From Campylobacterota bacterium (GTDB taxonomy: Bacteria > Campylobacterota > Campylobacteria > Campylobacterales > Sulfurovaceae): 6,640 bases of DNA. The translations under genes were made by a program, and so were the position numbers. The stretch spans positions 1 through 6,640 of the forward strand of contig WFMX01000013.1 in NCBI GenBank assembly GCA_015488875.1. The letters are read 5' to 3'. Below are positions 1 through 5,323 of this stretch, piece after piece. Numbering within the stretch: the first letter of the stretch is position 1; the number at the start of each line of letters is the position of its first letter. A model generated the notes under the pieces. The model saw only the letters and a list, made by a program, of their open reading frames with translations. It searched no databases and had not been told where the DNA came from.

Positions 1-350
1 CCGACAAACTAGAGGTCAAAAGCGGTGATCGTATCTCCATCTCAGGTAGTCGGGGTAGGGTAGATGATGTCATAGTCAAAGTGAGTGAGACAGTGAGGGA
101 GGGTAGCGTATTTGTCCCCTTCCATTTCAATGAACAACTGATAAACAATGTAACCATACCAGAGTTCGACCCCAAATCATTCGAACCAAACTACAAGCAG
201 TGTGCCATACAACTCCACTCCGCCAAAGTGCCAGAAGGCATCAGATATCCAGAGCAGGAGATAGGTGGTCTCATAGAGGGCGTGAAAGTAGCTGATGAGA
301 AAGCAAAGGTTGATGTGAAGCTTCAAACTCAAGAGTATAGTAGCTATTGA
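1..350 (+). CDS. Molybdopterin oxidoreductase, C-terminal fragment (5' end outside window)
   Basis: The frame is open from base 3 to the TGA at 348-350, giving the last 115 residues of a longer protein. Its first 75 or so residues match the C-terminal molybdopterin-dinucleotide-binding domain of the DMSO-reductase superfamily: a beta-barrel segment with KSGDRISISGSRG, then VREGSVFVPFHF, then FDPKSFEPNYKQCAIQL, the counterpart of the DP.S.EP..K.CAV ending of periplasmic and assimilatory nitrate reductases and formate dehydrogenases. This domain cradles the bis-MGD cofactor. The redox substrate cannot be decided because the Fe-S and catalytic domains lie outside the window; nitrate reductase or formate dehydrogenase are the leading guesses. 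After the usual family end (about base 218) there is a tail of about 42 residues, rich in charged residues and ending in QEYSSY, which I do not recognise. A GTG at 81 could be mistaken for a start but lies inside the domain. No clear terminator follows. Confidence 0.85.
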   Translation, partial: DKLEVKSGDRISISGSRGRVDDVIVKVSETVREGSVFVPFHFNEQLINNVTIPEFDPKSFEPNYKQCAIQLHSAKVPEGIRYPEQEIGGLIEGVKVADEKAKVDVKLQTQEYSSY

Positions 351-432
351 GATGAATAGCAGAACAAAAAACCACACAAAAAATTATATCTATTGATTTA
401 TTTGCAAAAAATATAAATAGAGTGAATTTTTT
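351..432. other. AT-rich intergenic spacer
   Basis: This short spacer separates the molybdopterin enzyme gene from the chorismate mutase promoter. It is dominated by A-runs and holds no reading frame, hairpin or T-tract that I can support as a terminator. Confidence 0.5.
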
Positions 433-441
433 TGATATAAT
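433..441 (+). promoter_or_regulatory. Extended -10 promoter for the chorismate mutase gene
   Basis: TGATATAAT follows a T-rich run (GAATTTTTTTGATATAAT); the TATAAT hexamer is at 436-441. No -35 hexamer stands at the normal distance, which fits the Campylobacterota sigma70 pattern. Transcription would begin near 448, leaving a leader of about 27 bases that contains the AGGAG ribosome binding site at 461-465, nine bases before the ATG. Confidence 0.7.
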
Positions 442-474
442 GACATATGTTTACAACCATAGGAGATAGATAGT

Positions 475-768
475 ATGAAAAAATGCGATACATTAGAAGA
501 GGCTAGGGCGGAGATAGATAAGCTAGATGAGCAGATTATTACCCTCATAGCAGAGAGAAACGACTACATCAAGCAGATAGCACACTTCAAAACTTCAGTA
601 GATGAGGTAAAAGCTCAAGATAGGATAGATGCTGTCATATCTCGTGCTAGAGAGCAAGCGATATCACTAGGTCTTTCACCAAACTTGATAAATGATTTGT
701 ATATTCGTATGATTGATGCGATGGTAGAGAGTGAAGTAGCAGAGTTCAAGAATGCAAAAACATTTTAG
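475..768 (+). CDS. Chorismate mutase, AroQ class (PchB-like, monofunctional)
   Basis: This 97-residue all-helical protein should convert chorismate to prephenate in the cytosol, the branch point toward phenylalanine and tyrosine. Known AroQ active-site positions are present with almost the same numbering as in the E. coli enzyme: R11 (in EEARAEIDKLD), R28 (in LIAERNDYI), K39 (in HFK) and R50 (in QDRID). The length is typical of a stand-alone AroQ domain, with no fused prephenate dehydratase or dehydrogenase. The residue lining up with E. coli Gln88 appears to be E87, as in some other mutases. The overall pattern (CDTLEEAR...) is close to the isochorismate pyruvate-lyase PchB group, so lyase activity is the main alternative, but no siderophore or salicylate genes are visible. 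The start is well supported by AGGAG at 461-465 and a strong -10 just upstream. The gene appears to be a single transcription unit. Confidence 0.9.
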   Translation: MKKCDTLEEARAEIDKLDEQIITLIAERNDYIKQIAHFKTSVDEVKAQDRIDAVISRAREQAISLGLSPNLINDLYIRMIDAMVESEVAEFKNAKTF

Positions 769-813
769 CATCTCATAGTAGGTGTATGGATTATGGCAAT
801 TTGTGAAATAGCT
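769..813. other. Spacer after chorismate mutase
   Basis: These 45 bases lie between the chorismate mutase stop codon and the palindromic repeat. I see no gene or signal in them. The first hairpin of the repeat (814-840) is the nearest candidate for ending the chorismate mutase transcript, but it lacks a proper T-tract. Confidence 0.4.
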
Positions 814-1009
814 CATTCCAATCTCTCCTCGGTTGGAATGCATATATTTTGTTATTGTAACTCTCGTATGCGTTACGACGGAGACCTCAATGCCACTTAA
901 ATAAGCTTTTTTTTGGACGAGATGGCTTCAGCTTCTCCCCAATTTACGGAGCAAAAGCACCGTATCCATCGTTAATTCATTGGCATTGGCGGAGACCGTC
1001 ATAACGAGG
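814..1009. repeat. Composite palindromic repeat element, interrupted by an insert
   Basis: Three base-paired parts follow each other. Hairpin I pairs CATTCCAA (814-821) with TTGGAATG (833-840), plus one wobble and one C-G pair, around the loop TCTCCTC. Part II pairs GCATA (840-844) with TATGC (867-871). Hairpin III pairs CGTTACGACGG (871-881) with CCGTCATAACG (996-1006), with one mismatch. If the inserted segment 887-989 and one copy of CGGAGACC are removed, hairpin III closes around a three-base AGA loop and ends ...GTCATAACGAGG. The GC content is visibly higher than in flanking genes. The arrangement recalls dispersed intergenic palindromic repeats seen in several bacterial genomes; that likeness is from memory and unverified. 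No protein-coding role is apparent. Confidence 0.6.
887..989. mobile_element. Small MITE-like insert with inverted ends and an 8-base flanking direct repeat
   Basis: The segment begins TCAATGCCACTTAA and ends TTCATTGGCATTGG; the reverse complement of its end (CCAATGCCAATGAA) shares CAATGCCA exactly, and some further bases, with its start. It is flanked by identical copies of CGGAGACC at 879-886 and 990-997, as expected of a target duplication. It contains an eight-T run (907-914) and a weak internal inverted repeat (GATGG 921-925 / CCATC 966-970). At about 100 bases it encodes no transposase and would need one in trans. The direct repeat and inverted ends are visible; transposition is inference. 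The alternative is an ancient rearranged repeat with a chance 8-base match. Confidence 0.5.
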
Positions 1010-1105
1010 AAAACTCTCAAAGAAGTGGGAGTAGATACTGAGGCTATCGCTACTGTTACTAGATTGAGTAAGGAGGTAGTAGAGGGGATATTAGCCGATT
1101 TATGA
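1007..1105 (+). pseudogene. Probable remnant: C-terminal tail of an Rpn/PD-(D/E)XK-type nuclease
   Basis: From about base 1007 to the TGA at 1103-1105 the frame reads RKTLKEVGVDTEAIATVTRL followed by SKEVVEGILADL. This matches the style of the short helical tail of Rpn-family (PDDEXK_2, recombination-promoting nuclease/transposase-like) proteins, which end in motifs such as 'LLKxGxdxexIAxxTGLSxeEIexL'. No start codon with a ribosome binding site and no nuclease domain precede it: upstream lies the repeat element, so the 5' part appears to have been lost or displaced. The glycine of the usual TGLS is arginine here (TRLS). The frame is also open back to 905, but those residues are repeat-derived. 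Recognition rests on about 30 residues, so it is tentative. Confidence 0.4.
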
Positions 1106-1144
1106 ACTCTAGAAGTGACCGTGTAGTCGATTTTCACACTGACT

Positions 1145-1153
1145 TGATATAAT
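1145..1153 (+). promoter_or_regulatory. Extended -10 promoter for the two-component operon
   Basis: TGATATAAT, with TATAAT at 1148-1153, is identical to the extended -10 before the chorismate mutase gene and again has no clear -35. The start of transcription would fall near 1160, leaving only about 14 bases of leader, just enough for AAGGAG (1162-1167) before the ATG. No repeat or operator that the regulator might bind is evident around it. Confidence 0.7.
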
Positions 1154-1173
1154 ATGATTATAAGGAGTTGATG

Positions 1174-1827
1174 ATGAAGATACTACTACTAGAGGATGAC
1201 ATAATCCTGCAAGAGATACTCAAAGAGTTTCTCGAAGATCTGTCACATGATGTCACTGAATTTTATGATGGCGAAGAGGCGTTGGACGCTATAGGTAGTA
1301 CATCGTTTGACCTACTCCTGCTAGATGTCAATGTCCCTAGGATAGATGGATTTGAGATACTCGCTTACCTCAGAGATATAGGCAATACTACTCCAGCCAT
1401 ATATTTGACATCACTAGCAAGTACTGAGAGTCTCAAAAAAGCTTTTGCTCTTGGTGCTGATGATTACTTACGAAAGCCATTTGAGTTAGGTGAATTAGAG
1501 GCACGCATCGAGTATATAGCAAAGATATATAACTTGGCAGATGAGATCACATTTGACTCCATCAGATTCAATCCTAAGCTACACACACTGTGCCAAAATG
1601 GAGAGGTTGTAGATATCCGACAGAAAGAGTCCGCTGTATTGGAGTATTTTTTACGCAATCAAAGCAAGGTAGTGTCATGCGATGAGTTGATAGAAAATTT
1701 GTGGAGGGATGATGCCTTGCCTACTCATGCTACCATCCGTACATATATCAAGAATATCAGAAGATTTTTTGACAAAGATTATATAGAAAATATAAAAGGA
1801 GAGGGTTATCGTTTTAACATCTTATGA
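1174..1827 (+). CDS. OmpR/PhoB-family response regulator
   Basis: This 217-residue cytosolic transcription factor has a receiver domain (about 1-118) and a winged-helix DNA-binding domain (about 125-217). Receiver residues are intact: the acidic cluster E7-D8-D9, phospho-acceptor D51 (in LLLLDVNVP), T79 and K101 (in LRKPF), so it should be switched by phosphorylation, presumably by the kinase encoded next. The effector half shows the expected family pattern, including LRNQSKVVSCDELIENLW and a terminal KGEGYRF wing. Three starts are possible in frame (TTG 1168, ATG 1171, ATG 1174). I prefer ATG 1174 because AAGGAG at 1162-1167 is then six bases away and the protein begins with the canonical MKILLLEDD. 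The gene's last 20 bases probably overlap the kinase reading frame. Target genes cannot be told from the window. Confidence 0.93.
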   Translation: MKILLLEDDIILQEILKEFLEDLSHDVTEFYDGEEALDAIGSTSFDLLLLDVNVPRIDGFEILAYLRDIGNTTPAIYLTSLASTESLKKAFALGADDYLRKPFELGELEARIEYIAKIYNLADEITFDSIRFNPKLHTLCQNGEVVDIRQKESAVLEYFLRNQSKVVSCDELIENLWRDDALPTHATIRTYIKNIRRFFDKDYIENIKGEGYRFNIL

Positions 1828-2983
1828 GAGACATGCTCTCTTTCGCTTCCTCTCCATATATCTAGGGTCTGTTTTTGTACTGCTGGCTATCATAGGATAT
1901 CTTTTTTTTGAAAATAATGTATCTATGATGAAAAATTCCATGATGTATGAGATGATGTATCAGGGACGCAAGATATCGTCACAGATCATAATGAGAGCTA
2001 TGCATAATCCACGAAGTGATCAGAATTCAACTAAATATGACTTTTTGAAGACTTTAAATCATTGTAGATTTAAGGTGGGATATTATGACAAATACAAAAG
2101 AGTGATATATAGCGAGATAGAAAATTTTGACAAGTTCGATCAGAGTTTCACCATCAACAAAACATCATGCTATTCTGTGCTGGAAGACCCTAGCAATCAT
2201 CTAGGTGTACGCTATATCGTGCTAAAAGAGAGCAATCTGTCAGCTGAGATGTTTGCTCTGCGTATGAAGATAGTGGCTTATCTGATACTATCATTTATAT
2301 TTATGGGGATTGTCGGCTATTTTTTGGCCAGACTATTTCTAGCTCCTGTGCGTAACAAGATAGAGTCACTAGATAGGTTTATCACTGATACTACACATGA
2401 ACTAAATACTCCGATATCAGCTATATTGATGACTGTACAGACACTCAAAGGTTGTGATGCAAAGAAGATCAAGAGGCTAGAGGCGAGTGCAAAACGACTC
2501 TCGACTATGTATGGCTCATTGACTTATAGGTTGCAGGGAGAAGATAGAAAAGAGAAAATAGAGCCACTTCTACTATCGACAATCGTCGAAGAGCGAGTAG
2601 AGTATGTCAGAGGCTTGATAGACTCCAAGCGACTAAGTGTAGATTTGAGATTGGGTAAACTTGTAGTAGATATGGATAGGGAGAGTGCAGTGAGATTGGT
2701 AGACAATCTACTCTCAAACGCTATCAAATATAGCGATCCAAATGGCCTCATAGAGATAGAGATATCCGAAAATAGATTAATCATATCTGACGATGGGATA
2801 GGTATAGACTCATCAGCACAAAAAGATATATTCAAGCGATACAAAAGAGCCAACAAAGAGAGAGGTGGCTTCGGTATAGGTCTTGACATAGTAAACTCCA
2901 TATCAAAAAGATATGCTATAAAAATAGAACTCACATCCCAAATAGATGAGGGCAGTAGGTTTTTACTTATATTTCCTGAATAA
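1808..2983 (+). CDS. Sensor histidine kinase partner of the response regulator (start codon unclear)
   Basis: This is an inner-membrane two-component kinase of about 391 residues. It has a first membrane helix at about 14-34 (FLSIYLGSVFVLLAIIGYLF), a periplasmic sensor region of about 115 residues, a second helix at about 153-177, and then a kinase core without an obvious HAMP domain. Core motifs are the H-box with H197 (FITDTTHELNTPISAI), the N-box (N300 and N304), G1 (DDGIGID, 328-334) and G2 (GGFGIGL, 353-359). The first ATG in frame is at 1925, but starting there would delete helix one and the preceding basic SYERHALFRF segment, which looks like a genuine N terminus. Between the in-frame TAA at 1793-1795 and 1925 there is no ATG, GTG or TTG. 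AAGGAG at 1796-1801 sits six bases before ATC 1808 and nine before GTT 1811, so a non-standard or mutated start is suggested. I place the start at 1808 provisionally; the stop at 2981-2983 is certain. Confidence 0.85.
   Translation: MVLTSYERHALFRFLSIYLGSVFVLLAIIGYLFFENNVSMMKNSMMYEMMYQGRKISSQIIMRAMHNPRSDQNSTKYDFLKTLNHCRFKVGYYDKYKRVIYSEIENFDKFDQSFTINKTSCYSVLEDPSNHLGVRYIVLKESNLSAEMFALRMKIVAYLILSFIFMGIVGYFLARLFLAPVRNKIESLDRFITDTTHELNTPISAILMTVQTLKGCDAKKIKRLEASAKRLSTMYGSLTYRLQGEDRKEKIEPLLLSTIVEERVEYVRGLIDSKRLSVDLRLGKLVVDMDRESAVRLVDNLLSNAIKYSDPNGLIEIEISENRLIISDDGIGIDSSAQKDIFKRYKRANKERGGFGIGLDIVNSISKRYAIKIELTSQIDEGSRFLLIFPE
1902..1909 (+). repeat. T8 homopolymer inside the kinase's first membrane helix
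   Basis: Eight consecutive T residues encode the end of helix one (codons CTT TTT TTT). Homopolymer runs of this size can slip during replication, and slipped tracts drive phase variation in some Campylobacterota, although G/C tracts are the classic case. In the present length the downstream kinase is in frame with the helix. Confidence 0.45.
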
Positions 2984-3016
2984 TCAGTAGTGGGGATTGA
3001 TGTACTGTTTGATCTA

Positions 3017-3059
3017 GTTTCTAGGTGCGATTACTAGCACGCTTTAATCAGCTAGAAAC
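3017..3059. terminator. Inverted repeat between convergent genes, possible weak two-way terminator
   Basis: GTTTCTAG (3017-3024) pairs perfectly with CTAGAAAC (3052-3059), and GTGC (3025-3028) pairs with GCAC (3037-3040) inside. It lies where the kinase and ROK genes run into each other and overlaps the last codons of the ROK gene. No T-run follows on either strand, so intrinsic termination is doubtful. Confidence 0.3.
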
Positions 3060-3886
3060 AGAGTACCCCTAAATGGGGCATCTTCTAGCTCACTCAATAC
3101 TATCTTTGTCTTTTTCAAAGATGTGGCTAGTGTATATTTATCTATCTGACCCTCTAGTAACTCCAAAAGATATCTATTTTTGTGTATAACACCACCACCC
3201 AATACTACTATCTCTGGATTGAGTAGTGAGATGGTGGTGGCAATGGCATAGATGAGTCCTTCGTGAAAATTGTCCAATATAGTATCAGCTCGTGGGTCAT
3301 TTATCGTTTGAAGATTTTGCAATGGGTCATTATGGATAGGTAGCGAATGGTACTCTATCCACTTCTCCAATGCTCTACCTGAAGTAGATGCTTCTACACA
3401 GTAGTGATTGCCACAGCCACATGGTATCTCAGAGTACCTAAATGGGATATGACCTATCTCGCCTGCCAAATTGTGAGAGCCTCTGATGAGTTTACCACCT
3501 TCCACTATGGCAGCACCAAATCCTGTACCTATAGATGCTACTACCATAGTGCCACTACAACCCCAAAACTCATATTCAGCCAATGCTGCCGATTTGAGAT
3601 CATTTTCTATGTGCAATGGTATATTGTGATGATCTGCGAAGTATTTGGCTATGTATGGCTCTTCTACTTTGATATTGGGTGAAGAGAGTATCACTCCATT
3701 ATCTACCTGTCCTGCATATGCGATAGCTATCCGTTGGATATGGTATCTGCTTATGATGTCTTCTATGAGTGCTATGATTGCGGTGGTTTGAGTATCTTCT
3801 ATTTGAGATAATATATTTTCTTGATTTTTGCTATCTATCAAATGGTAGCGGATGTTTGTCCCGCCAATATCCATAGCCAATAGCAT
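3044..3886 (-). CDS. ROK-family sugar kinase (glucokinase-like)
   Basis: This 280-residue cytosolic protein should phosphorylate a hexose or amino sugar with ATP. The visible ROK signatures are the N-terminal phosphate loop DIGGTN (6-11), catalytic D96 in ENDLKSAALAE, the glycine-rich IGTGFGAA (119-126), GEIGH (142-146) with the zinc-ligand histidine H146, the zinc-binding CGCGNHYC (C156, C158, C163) followed by sugar-contacting E165, and GGG at 230-232. There is no N-terminal helix-turn-helix, so it is an enzyme rather than a NagC/XylR-type repressor. Its sugar is unknown; glucose, N-acetylmannosamine and others are handled by the family. It is the last gene of the - strand unit, starting 9 bases after pcm, with no good ribosome binding site before ATG 3886, which suggests translation coupled to pcm. 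The gene is complete and undamaged. Confidence 0.92.
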   Translation of the reverse strand: MLLAMDIGGTNIRYHLIDSKNQENILSQIEDTQTTAIIALIEDIISRYHIQRIAIAYAGQVDNGVILSSPNIKVEEPYIAKYFADHHNIPLHIENDLKSAALAEYEFWGCSGTMVVASIGTGFGAAIVEGGKLIRGSHNLAGEIGHIPFRYSEIPCGCGNHYCVEASTSGRALEKWIEYHSLPIHNDPLQNLQTINDPRADTILDNFHEGLIYAIATTISLLNPEIVVLGGGVIHKNRYLLELLEGQIDKYTLATSLKKTKIVLSELEDAPFRGTLFLAD

Positions 3887-3895
3887 TTGCTTGTG

Positions 3896-4540
3896 CTACT
3901 TTACCGTGCCATCGACTATAGGCACAAATCTACAAGACTCTATATCTCTCCTACTTATGCGTCCACGACTCTTGTGAAATCTAGTGATGATCTCCGCAGA
4001 ACCTTTCTGTACAGGTGCTATCAATATGCCACCCTCTGCAAGCTGGTCAAAGAGTGCCTGTGGTATCTCTTTGGCGGTGGCTGAGAGTAATATCCTCTCA
4101 TATGGTGCGTATCTTTTCCATCCTCTTTGCCCATCATCAAAATGTGTGAAGATATTGTTGATATCAAGCTGAGTAAAGCGACCTCTTGCCTCCCTCATGA
4201 GGGCATCTATCCGCTCTATAGTGAAGACTCTTCTGCATATCTTGCTAAGTATTGCCGCCTGATATCCACTACCACATCCTACTTCAAGTACACTATCTAC
4301 ACCATCTAACTCCAAATATTGAGTCATCTTAGCAACTGTAAGTGGAGAGCTTATCCATTGACTAGCGACTATCGGTAGGGCATCAAGGTTATATGCCAAA
4401 TGTTTAAAAGATGGGGGTACAAATATCTCTCTATCCACTTGCATAAATGCATTATGCACATGTGGGTCTAGCTGAAATGTCTTCTCAATCTCTCCAATCA
4501 TTCGTTGGAGCCTTTTGGTTGCTGGCATCATATCTCTCAT
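3896..4540 (-). CDS. pcm: Protein-L-isoaspartate O-methyltransferase
   Basis: This cytosolic repair enzyme transfers a methyl group from S-adenosylmethionine to L-isoaspartyl residues formed by ageing of Asn and Asp, allowing them to return to aspartate. It has 214 residues, close to the family norm. Visible signatures are DREIFVP (36-42), the substrate-site segment LPIVASQWISSP (55-66; most relatives have QTISQP), the SAM-binding motif VLEVGCGSGY (84-93), FTIER (106-110) at the ribose-binding acidic strand, and LLSATAKEIPQALFDQLAEG (151-170), matching the conserved TAA.pEIP..L..QL..GG block. The start is uncertain: ATG 4540 has no Shine-Dalgarno match, while ATG 4531 or 4528 follow a GAGAG stretch, so the protein may be three or four residues shorter. 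It lies 54 bases after the C-N hydrolase gene, and that gap may contain a promoter of its own. Confidence 0.93.
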   Translation of the reverse strand: MRDMMPATKRLQRMIGEIEKTFQLDPHVHNAFMQVDREIFVPPSFKHLAYNLDALPIVASQWISSPLTVAKMTQYLELDGVDSVLEVGCGSGYQAAILSKICRRVFTIERIDALMREARGRFTQLDINNIFTHFDDGQRGWKRYAPYERILLSATAKEIPQALFDQLAEGGILIAPVQKGSAEIITRFHKSRGRISRRDIESCRFVPIVDGTVK

Positions 4541-4545
4541 TTTTA

Positions 4546-4580
4546 ATTTAAACAGAATTTTATCAGAAATGTGTTTAAAT
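4546..4580. repeat. AT-rich palindrome in the pcm leader
   Basis: ATTTAAACA (4546-4554) and TGTTTAAAT (4572-4580) form a perfect 9-base inverted repeat with a 17-base centre, ending six bases before the annotated pcm start. The centre contains the possible -10 on the - strand. It could be an operator, an RNA hairpin near the pcm start, or a processing site; no T-run argues for a terminator. Confidence 0.5.
4557..4565 (-). promoter_or_regulatory. Possible internal promoter for pcm and the ROK gene
   Basis: On the - strand the sequence reads TGATAAAAT, one base from the TGATATAAT seen before the chorismate mutase and regulator genes. Transcription would start near 4550, giving a leader of about 10 bases, similar to the very short regulator leader. 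It sits inside the palindrome 4546-4580. Confidence 0.4.
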
Positions 4581-4594
4581 ATGGCTCATCATGT

Positions 4595-5323
4595 CTACTT
4601 CATGACAATATATCTACGAATCTTTCTGATTTCTCTCATATCTATGGTACTTTTGATAAGCTCTGTACTATCATCTCTCATCGCGATCCCATCAGGTGTG
4701 ATGATAGCTGACGAACTAGCCATGTCGCTATCACTACTATTTGAGACTATGACGAAGCATTGATTCATTACTGCTAAGGCGTTAGACAATATCTCCAAAT
4801 GTCTCTTGCGAGGCAATCCCCATCTAGCAGGCACTAGCACTATATCTGCACCCTCTATCTGCTCCCACAAATCTTTGAATCTAAGTTCAAAACATATAAG
4901 AATTGCAAACTTGATGCCATCTACCTCAAAAGGTACTATCTCACTCTTGCTAGCAGCTTTTAAATATCTGTGTTCGTCACCCAACTTAAATAGTTTTGCT
5001 TTATCTTGACTATGTACTATCTGATGATTGTGTATCACTATAGCTCTATTGACGAACTCATCGCCATCTTTGAGTATCACAGTGATGGTGACTATCTGCT
5101 CAGATATTATCTCTTTGAGCATCTCTACTGCTTGTGTAGAAAATAGAGCAGCCTCTTCCATATGGGGATAGTCATATGCTGTCAAATAAACCTCTGGCAC
5201 TATGATGATATTGCTATCTCTACTTGACTCTATCACCTCTATGAGTTTATCTAAGTTCTCTTGATAATTGCTAGAGCTTGGTAGTTGTAGTGTTGCGACA
5301 GTTGTCACATCTCTAAAAGTCAT
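4595..5323 (-). CDS. Carbon-nitrogen hydrolase (nitrilase superfamily)
   Basis: This 242-residue cytosolic enzyme should cleave a C-N bond in an amide. The nitrilase Glu-Lys-Cys triad is visible: E44 in IIVPEVYL, K108 in QDKAKLF (aligned with the family's K-x-H-L-F), and C144 in ILICFELRF, where relatives have CYDxRFP. VPARWGLPRKRHLEILSNA and the downstream VIVSNSS are also typical. The exact substrate is unknown; omega-amidase and Nit-type deaminated-glutathione amidases, which have similar length and no extra domains, are reasonable analogies. I choose ATG 5323, which overlaps the last 11 bases of nrdB (GATGACTTTTAG) and follows GGGGAG by 11 bases. An ATG at 5359 would add 12 residues encoded by nrdB sequence and spoil the usual start just before the first beta strand. 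The overlap implies translational coupling to nrdB. Confidence 0.9.
   Translation of the reverse strand: MTFRDVTTVATLQLPSSSNYQENLDKLIEVIESSRDSNIIIVPEVYLTAYDYPHMEEAALFSTQAVEMLKEIISEQIVTITVILKDGDEFVNRAIVIHNHQIVHSQDKAKLFKLGDEHRYLKAASKSEIVPFEVDGIKFAILICFELRFKDLWEQIEGADIVLVPARWGLPRKRHLEILSNALAVMNQCFVIVSNSSDSDMASSSAIITPDGIAMRDDSTELIKSTIDMREIRKIRRYIVMK

Noticed and set aside
793..900. Small + strand frame starting at ATG 793 through hairpins I and III
   Set aside because: It consists of repeat sequence, lacks a ribosome binding site and stops in the insert; such frames are typical artefacts of palindromic repeats.
871..1006. Integron attC site
   Set aside because: The inverted repeat lacks the RYYYAAC and GTTRRRY core sites in the required orientation, and no integrase or cassette array is present.
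928..1137. 69-codon frame on the - strand across the repeat region
   Set aside because: It runs antisense through the repeat and the Rpn-like tail, has no ribosome binding site, and resembles no known family.
1798..1830. Programmed +1 frameshift at TTA TGA fusing regulator to kinase
   Set aside because: The frame arithmetic works, but the GGAGAGGG stretch is too far upstream to stimulate shifting as in prfB and it simply encodes the conserved KGEGYRF wing. A non-standard start is simpler.
1824..1865. ATG 1824 overlapping the regulator stop (ATGA) as the kinase start
   Set aside because: This ATG is in a different frame and meets TAG at 1863 after 13 codons; it cannot reach the kinase.
2524..2934. 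136-codon frame antisense to the kinase
   Set aside because: It is a shadow of the kinase core coding sequence, with serine- and leucine-rich filler and no family resemblance.
3404..4309. Several + strand frames opposite the ROK and pcm genes
   Set aside because: All lie antisense to well-supported genes with intact motifs; none shows a ribosome binding site or recognisable protein.
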